In this document: piece by piece, positions 13,026 through 17,343 of the stretch
Numbering within the stretch: the first letter of the stretch is position 1
Layout: each line of letters begins with the position of its first letter
Source: Candidatus Uhrbacteria bacterium
Lineage (GTDB): Bacteria > Patescibacteriota > Patescibacteriia > 2-12-FULL-60-25
Assembly: GCA_903828685.1 (NCBI GenBank)
Contig: CAIKNB010000149.1
Coordinates: forward strand, 1 to 17,343
Direction: 5' to 3'
DNA: 17,343 nt
Made by a program: the position numbers and the translations under genes
Notes under the pieces: generated by a model
Seen by the model: only the letters and a program-made list of their open reading frames with translations
Databases searched by the model: none
What the model was told of the DNA's origin: nothing

Positions 13026-13601
13026 CTAGGCTTGATCCTCCAACGCGGTGCCGATCTTCTTCTCCAGCTCCTCGTCAGTGAGTTCCTTCAAAGGCGCGGC
13101 CGGGGCGACAACCGGAGCGGCTTCGCCTTCCTTGAGACCGCCTTCCAAAGCCGCCACGCCGGACTTGATGTCCGCGATGGCTTTGGCCTTGTCTCCACCG
13201 TGGACTTCCTCGCGGCCGCGGCGTTGGCGCTCTTCACGCGCTTCCTGCCGTGCGTCCACGCTGACCTCGGTGAATTGCACCAAGTCGAACTTTTCGCTGC
13301 CCGCGTCTTCGGCGAGCACGATCAAATGACGCAGCACATCATTTGAGATGCGCAGCGCTTCATCGATCTTGGCCACAGCCTGCGTATCGGCCGTGAAGCG
13401 CACCAGCACATAGTGCCCATGGCGCTGATGTTCGATGGGATAAGCTAACCGAAACTTGCCCAGACGCGTCGTGACGTCCACGTTCGCACCGTTCTTTTCG
13501 AGCAGAGCCTTGATGCGGCCTTCGACCGCTCCCATCTCCTCGTCTGTGAAGGCGGCGGAGATGATGTACAAGAGCTCGTACTCGCGCGTAGTCTGCTCCA
13601 T
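13026..13601 (-). CDS. rpsF: 30S ribosomal protein bS6 with a long C-terminal extension
   Basis: Residues 1-100 are standard bS6: REYELLYIISAAFTDEEMGAV, RLAYPIEHQRHGHYVLVRFTADTQAVAKIDEALRISNDVLRHLIV. The protein then continues to 191 residues. The extension is charged (DARQEAREERQRRGREEVHGG), followed by Ala/Glu/Pro-rich sequence and LTDEELEKKIGTALED, whereas most bS6 end by about 100-140. ATG 13601 (MEQTTREYELL) is chosen because bS6 proteins start a few residues before the YEL strand; an in-frame ATG at 13664 would add 21 residues from the structured leader. It is the first gene of the operon. Confidence 0.93.
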   Translation of the reverse strand: MEQTTREYELLYIISAAFTDEEMGAVEGRIKALLEKNGANVDVTTRLGKFRLAYPIEHQRHGHYVLVRFTADTQAVAKIDEALRISNDVLRHLIVLAEDAGSEKFDLVQFTEVSVDARQEAREERQRRGREEVHGGDKAKAIADIKSGVAALEGGLKEGEAAPVVAPAAPLKELTDEELEKKIGTALEDQA

Positions 13602-13690
13602 ACTTGCACAGGATGGATCCCTGTTCGGGACCGTCCCCCGGTTTTCGCCGAGGGGCATGGCCACCCATGAGTTAATTTATGATGTGCGCT
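13602..13690 (-). promoter_or_regulatory. Structured 5' leader of rpsF, possible bS6:bS18 autoregulatory site
   Basis: In the roughly 85-base leader a hairpin pairs CCCCTCGG (13655-13648) with CCGGGGG (13641-13635) around CGAAAA. Next to it GGTCCC/GGGATCC can close on GAACA, and CATGG/CCATG forms a small upstream hairpin. rpsF leaders in many bacteria bind the S6:S18 dimer through a CCG-containing bulge; CCG triplets are present here, but I cannot confirm the fold. Confidence 0.35.
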
Positions 13691-13691
13691 G

Positions 13692-13720
13692 AGCTTAAGG
13701 CAGAACCGGGATTTCGTCAA
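13692..13720 (-). promoter_or_regulatory. rpsF operon promoter
   Basis: On the minus strand TTGACG (13720-13715), a 17-base spacer and TAAGCT (13697-13692). The predicted start is near 13685, leaving a leader of about 85 bases. Confidence 0.5.
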
Positions 13721-13740
13721 TACCCCGGCAGCGCCGGGAA

Positions 13741-13769
13741 TTTAAAAACGCCCTAGAATCGGGCGTTTT
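13741..13769 (-). terminator. Terminator of the 799-residue protein gene
   Basis: AAAACGCCC (13745-13753) pairs with GGGCGTTTT (13761-13769) around a 7-base loop, with a fifth T and AAA following on the minus strand. It also has a TTTT end on the plus strand. A second GC hairpin (CCCGG/CCGGG, 13724-13738) without a T-run stands between it and the rpsF promoter. Confidence 0.8.
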
Positions 13770-13796
13770 CACGTAGGCATCCGAAGATGCGTATTT

Positions 13797-13835
13797 AAGT
13801 CACCGTGGAAGATGGATTAAGGAAGTCACCGTGGA
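13797..13835. repeat. Direct repeat of 13 bases, period 26
   Basis: AAGTCACCGTGGA occurs at 13797-13809 and again at 13823-13835, just past the stop codon of the 799-residue gene; TTAA also precedes both copies. It looks like a small tandem duplication in the 3' untranslated region. Confidence 0.7.
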
Positions 13836-13837
13836 GT

Positions 13838-16237
13838 TCAGGTGCCGGCGCGAGCCAGCATCAAAGGAGTGTAGTCAAGCGGGGGTTCGAGTGTCATCTC
13901 GTTGATGATGAACACAAAGCGTTCAGCCACGCCCCGACCCGTCTCTGAGACCAAGGGTGAAGGCGCCGTGAAGCTGTCCCTCAACTTGTCCCAGTTGGTT
14001 TGCGAGTAGTTGCTGGGCAAAACGCTGAACAACCCGTCCAGACTGATTCCAAACCTGAACTTGGTGAGGAAATCGTAGAGCAGCCACGCTTTCTTGGGCG
14101 TGTCCACCGTGATTTCCATAGTCTCGCCGAAGACCTGCCCCAAAACGTCGAACAACGCTTCGGGTGCAGGCTTGTTGTTTTTGGGTACCGAAGATGCAAT
14201 CCACGGAACGGTAGGCTGGCGCGGTTCGGGATGTTCCGACTGTTCCGCTGCCACATTCGGAGGCTCGGTCTTACCCGTAGTGGGTATGAAAGCCTCCAGA
14301 CCAAACGGTACTTGCGGCGGGATGAGCGAAGCCTGTTGGCTGTCTGCAACCGCCTCTTCAAGCTGCCGCTTGAGCGCCTGGATTTCCTCGGCCAGCCCGC
14401 GCTCCCTGTCTGCCGCATCTAGGCTTGCCTGGCTGGCAGCGGTCAACTGATTGACTGCCGTGCCCAGGACGCCAGAGGTGCCGCCGAGTGCCTTGATCTC
14501 CTCTATGGAGATGTCGCCGTCCAGATTCAATGCCACAAGCAGGTCTCTCATGAGCCTGTGCCATTCTTTCTCCAGATCGAGGATTTGGGCCGCCGAATCA
14601 CGAGACTCCGTGATGCAAGCATCGATTTCGGTCTCGCGCTTCTTGAAAGCTTCGGCTCGCGCCGTCTCCAAACCATTCAAGGCATCAAGGCGCGTCTGCG
14701 CCTGCTCCAGCAAGCCTTGAACTTTGCCGTAATCGGCGGCCGCAGCATTGCGGTCTTGCAGCGCTTCCTTATACAGGACCGCATCCATGAAAGACAGACC
14801 CGTCAGAGACTCGAAAAGTGCGGAGCACTCATCGCGCATCTTCTCGATCTCCCCTTGCAAGTCGCTGCGCTCCGTAGACATCCTGCGCCAAGCATCGGTG
14901 AGCGGCATCTTTTGCCGCGCCAGGTTGTCCAGCACCAGGTCATCCGTCTCTTCCTGCTCCTGGCGTTCCAGTTCTGCGATATGCTCTTGCGTCGAGCTGA
15001 TGTTGCTGTCTAGATGGATGACTCTGAGTTCATTCTGGCGCAGCAGCGGATAGAGCTCGGCGAACCGTTGGCGGTTCCGCGTCACGTCGTCGAATGAGTT
15101 CCGCGACTTGTCCAAATCGCCTTGGCATTCTTCGAGCTTGCGCTCGGCTGCAGCCCTAACTTCCTGCTCCTGGCTCAATGCCGCATTCAGCTGCTCGATA
15201 GCAGACTGTTTCTCGGCGTGGTTAGCATGCAGTTTGGGCAGGATTACCTTGCTCCACAAAGCTTCAAGCGTAATGTTCGATGGAACGAGGAGCCCCCATT
15301 CCAGGGCAAACTCCGAGAGAGCCTGCTTCAGACCGGTACGCAACTCCACGAGATTCTTAATCTCGCCTTTCTGCGTTTCGACCTTGGCCTCATTCGCCTT
15401 CAGGTCGCTCCTGAGTCTCTTGATCTCGTCGTTCAGCTCGCCGACGATCTTATGCGTGCGCTCGGAAACCTTGCCCGAATATTCACGCATGCTTTGCGTC
15501 AGCCGCTTTTTGCCGTTGCGAAGCTGATCCGCATACAGGAGCGTGGGCAGAAGTGCCAATACGGCGATGAACGCCGCTCCCCACCAAAACCAATCGGGCA
15601 GCTTGCTCGTCTTGACCAGTACGGGCGCGGGTTGAGCCACGGGTGTTACCGGCAAAGGCTTAGGCGCAGGCGTTACCGGCGTAGGCAGCACTGCCGCAGT
15701 AGCTGTCGGCGGTTGGACTGTCACGCCCAGCGCATCTTGATACGCCTTGGTGATGCAATCTCCGCGTCCTTCGCAAGCGAGCAGCGCATCGGCCAGCTCG
15801 ATCTTCTTGCCCGTGGTGAGCGTGGGCACGTCCCTGATCTCGATGGTGGATCCCGGAACGATGTACACGTATTTGAGTTCCTCGGGGCAAGCGGCCCAGA
15901 GCGTCTCGTCGCGGCGCGCCGCAAAGACGTCGTCCGGTCTCATAGATACCGGAACGCGTCCCATGCGGTAACCGTCGCCGCGGACTTTGCATAGCGCCAA
16001 AGTCCACTGCGGGTTGGCCGCGCGAAGCTTGAACTGGTCGCTCTTGAAGAGCTTGGCCAATTCCGGCGTACTAATGTCCACGCCTGGCATGACGCGGACG
16101 TAGGTTGCGCCGGGCTTGGGACCGCGCACCACCTTATAGTCGCGCCCCTCTTCAGGAGGGCCGTCGGCCAGTGCGGGCGCAGAGACGCCCATGACGAACA
16201 GAATCGTGAACAGGAACAAACATACTGTCTTCCACAT
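13838..16237 (-). CDS. Unknown 799-residue single-pass membrane protein with long cytoplasmic coiled coil
   Basis: A signal peptide (MWKTVCLFLFTILFVMGVSAPALA) is followed by an exported domain to about 175 that has four Cys (83, 117, 155, 161), a Pro-rich linker (176-207), and a membrane helix WFWWGAAFIAVLALLPTLLYA (about 216-236). The membrane helix is followed by basic QLRNGKKR, the positive-inside side, so the rest is predicted cytoplasmic. From about 245 to 660 it is Glu/Leu/Gln-rich coiled coil with an interruption around 305-330. A Pro-rich linker (about 665-715) leads to a compact C-terminal domain (APEALFDVLGQVFGETMEITVDTPKKAWLLYDFLTKFRFGISLDGL...). ATG 16237 has GAGGG seven bases upstream. 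It is a single-gene unit. The plan suggests a receptor, tether or scaffold; no family was recognised. Confidence 0.88.
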   Translation of the reverse strand: MWKTVCLFLFTILFVMGVSAPALADGPPEEGRDYKVVRGPKPGATYVRVMPGVDISTPELAKLFKSDQFKLRAANPQWTLALCKVRGDGYRMGRVPVSMRPDDVFAARRDETLWAACPEELKYVYIVPGSTIEIRDVPTLTTGKKIELADALLACEGRGDCITKAYQDALGVTVQPPTATAAVLPTPVTPAPKPLPVTPVAQPAPVLVKTSKLPDWFWWGAAFIAVLALLPTLLYADQLRNGKKRLTQSMREYSGKVSERTHKIVGELNDEIKRLRSDLKANEAKVETQKGEIKNLVELRTGLKQALSEFALEWGLLVPSNITLEALWSKVILPKLHANHAEKQSAIEQLNAALSQEQEVRAAAERKLEECQGDLDKSRNSFDDVTRNRQRFAELYPLLRQNELRVIHLDSNISSTQEHIAELERQEQEETDDLVLDNLARQKMPLTDAWRRMSTERSDLQGEIEKMRDECSALFESLTGLSFMDAVLYKEALQDRNAAAADYGKVQGLLEQAQTRLDALNGLETARAEAFKKRETEIDACITESRDSAAQILDLEKEWHRLMRDLLVALNLDGDISIEEIKALGGTSGVLGTAVNQLTAASQASLDAADRERGLAEEIQALKRQLEEAVADSQQASLIPPQVPFGLEAFIPTTGKTEPPNVAAEQSEHPEPRQPTVPWIASSVPKNNKPAPEALFDVLGQVFGETMEITVDTPKKAWLLYDFLTKFRFGISLDGLFSVLPSNYSQTNWDKLRDSFTAPSPLVSETGRGVAERFVFIINEMTLEPPLDYTPLMLARAGT

Positions 16238-16405
16238 GCTGAAGCCCTCCAGACTGTTGCCTCAGTCGTCGCTTTCGATCTTTTCCTTATCCGTATCTTC
16301 CTATTGTGAAGGTCCGGGTTCCGCCCAACCAGCGCTTGTTTGAGCTTTATTTCCGGCCCCATGCCGAAAATAGCGGATGCGTAAGCTCATCATACAACAC
16401 GCTTA

Positions 16406-16419
16406 GCGTCAAGTGACGC
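16406..16419. repeat. Perfect inverted repeat in the divergent intergenic region
   Basis: GCGTCA and TGACGC are separated by AG. The repeat lies between the divergent 799-residue gene and the methyltransferase gene, in a gap (16238-16441) that otherwise shows no gene. It is suited to a dimeric DNA-binding protein, though chance cannot be excluded. Confidence 0.4.
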
Positions 16420-16441
16420 GGACTGTCAATCGTTGTAGCAT
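16413..16441 (+). promoter_or_regulatory. Possible methyltransferase promoter at the start codon
   Basis: GTGACG (16413-16418), a 17-base spacer and TAGCAT (16436-16441) predict transcription from about 16448, exactly the A of the second ATG. Both boxes match four of six, so this is tentative. The -35 overlaps the inverted repeat. Confidence 0.35.
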
Positions 16442-17343
16442 ATGGCCATGCAACATTTCCTCGTATTAGGCATCCACCCTCGGCTTAGCTTAGCCGAAAT
16501 CAACGCCGTGCTGCCGCAAACCGCTCCCCCGATCGTCTGCGGCTCCGCGGTCCTGGTCCAGGCGCCGTCATGGGATGGCATGGTTTTGATGAATAAGCTC
16601 GGAGGAACCGTGAAACTGGGCGACATAATCGGGGAGCTGCCGCTCGCGCAGGTCTCTGCCGAAAGCGTGGCGCAAGCCGTGGCAGCGCGGTTGCGCGGCA
16701 AGACTTCGTTGGACTTCGGCTGGACCGTATTCGGCGGTACGCCTGTGCAGAACCAAAAACTTTCGCGCCTGGCCATTCCGTTCAAGAAAGAACTCCGGGC
16801 GCAAAAGATTTCCGTGCGCTGGGTCACGGGAAAAGGCGGAAAAGAAATCGCACCGGCAGCCGTAGCCAAACTCAAACTGACTACGCAAGGCATGGATGTG
16901 TGTTTGCTGGTCAACGCCGATAAAGTCGCCATCGGCCTGACCACCGATGTGCAGGATGCGGATGCCTGGAGCTTGCGCGACTTCGGCCGGCCGGCGCGCA
17001 GCGCGCTCTCAGGCATGCTGCCGCCCAAACTCGCGCGCATCATGGTCAACCTGGCGCAGATTCCGGCAAACGGAATCGTGGCTGATCCGTTTTGCGGCAG
17101 CGGAACCATTTTGATGGAAGCTGCTTTGGCGACCCAAGCCCCGGAAATCATCGGCAGCGACAATGACGCGCGGCAAATCGCGGATACCGAGACGAATGAT
17201 GCCTGGCTCTTCAGGGAAAGGATCTTGCACAAGGAAGATGCGACGCGATTCAATACATTCATCGCCGACGCGCGACAGCTAACCAAGCACCTCAAACCAA
17301 AATCCGTGGACTGCATCGTGACCGAAGGATTCCTGGGGCCGCC
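16442..17343 (+). CDS. Trm11/RlmL-like RNA methyltransferase (partial, 3' end missing)
   Basis: About 300 residues are present and the frame is open to the window edge. The N-terminal half (FLVLGIHPRLSLAEINAVL ... VFGGTPVQNQKLSRLAIPFKKELR) resembles the substrate-binding part of archaeal/eukaryotic Trm11 and related enzymes. The C-terminal half has a Rossmann methyltransferase fold with motif I as IVADPFCGSGTILMEAAL, an acidic IIGSDNDARQI strand end, and IADARQL. Family members methylate guanine N2 in tRNA or rRNA using S-adenosylmethionine. The catalytic motif IV, normally [DN]PP[YF], reads TEGFLGPP here at the edge. The start may be ATG 16442 or, with the promoter above, ATG 16448; no Shine-Dalgarno is seen. 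Confidence 0.82.
   Translation, partial: MAMQHFLVLGIHPRLSLAEINAVLPQTAPPIVCGSAVLVQAPSWDGMVLMNKLGGTVKLGDIIGELPLAQVSAESVAQAVAARLRGKTSLDFGWTVFGGTPVQNQKLSRLAIPFKKELRAQKISVRWVTGKGGKEIAPAAVAKLKLTTQGMDVCLLVNADKVAIGLTTDVQDADAWSLRDFGRPARSALSGMLPPKLARIMVNLAQIPANGIVADPFCGSGTILMEAALATQAPEIIGSDNDARQIADTETNDAWLFRERILHKEDATRFNTFIADARQLTKHLKPKSVDCIVTEGFLGP

Noticed and set aside
13880..13900. GGTTCGAGT resembling a tRNA T-arm
   Set aside because: It lies inside the 799-residue coding sequence, and no acceptor or anticodon stems can be drawn around it.
15122..15994. 290-codon frame on the plus strand
   Set aside because: It is antisense to the 799-residue coiled-coil gene; long shadow frames are expected opposite Glu/Leu-rich GC-biased coding sequence.
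16426..17316. 296-codon frame on the minus strand
   Set aside because: It is antisense to the Trm11-like methyltransferase, whose motif I is clear on the plus strand. The minus product is Ser/Ala-rich without motifs.
1..17343. CRISPR array, insertion sequence, prophage or attachment site
   Set aside because: No regularly spaced repeats, transposase, integrase or terminal inverted repeats were seen. The single tRNA has no duplicated 3' end nearby.

Overview
The window most likely comes from a member of the Candidate Phyla Radiation (Patescibacteria), probably a Parcubacteria-type lineage with roughly balanced GC. Four things point that way. A 23S rRNA gene has no 16S gene upstream of it. The rpsF-ssb-rpsR operon has no rplI after rpsR. 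An exported protein (7223-8611) starts with Tyr/Trp-rich repeats that I associate with secreted proteins of these bacteria. Many genes are unrecognised. This is inference; no marker phylogeny was run.

Layout. 1-541 is the 5' part of a 23S rRNA gene on the minus strand, with two expanded hairpins. 542-860 is a leader with hairpins but no gene. 861-1014 looks like an independent, terminator-ended non-coding RNA on the minus strand; its promoter overlaps that of the divergent rlmH (1076-1543). 1643-3787 is a tight plus-strand run of four unrecognised genes, one of them only 57 codons, ending at a bidirectional terminator. 3823-5681 (minus) carries a sirtuin and an ADP-ribosylglycohydrolase, an NAD/ADP-ribose pair in two transcription units. 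5823-8611 (plus) holds tRNA-Leu(UAG), an HD-domain hydrolase, a DUF5680-like protein and the exported repeat/Ig-like protein. 8667-9230 (minus) is elongation factor P. 9376-9666 (plus) is a small unknown.

9730-13601 (minus) is an information-processing block, read as rpsF, ssb, rpsR, a dCMP/CMP deaminase, the EF-P lysine ligase epmA and an unknown 322-residue protein. EF-P and the enzyme expected to modify it therefore lie 1.5 kb apart on the same strand. 13838-16237 (minus) encodes a 799-residue protein with a signal peptide, an exported Cys-containing domain, one membrane span and a long cytoplasmic coiled coil. The window ends inside a Trm11/RlmL-like RNA methyltransferase.

Regulation seen directly: several promoters have a TTGACA or TTGACG box 17 bases before a -10 box. 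At several genes (efp, 10698, perhaps 1658, 12243 and 16448) the -10 lies only 6-10 bases before the start codon, suggesting leaderless mRNAs. Strong hairpin terminators separate most units. The most unusual items are the orphan RNA at 861-1014, the four-gene cassette, the 799-residue transmembrane coiled-coil protein, and the sirtuin that lacks the usual Phe-Arg after its GAG motif.
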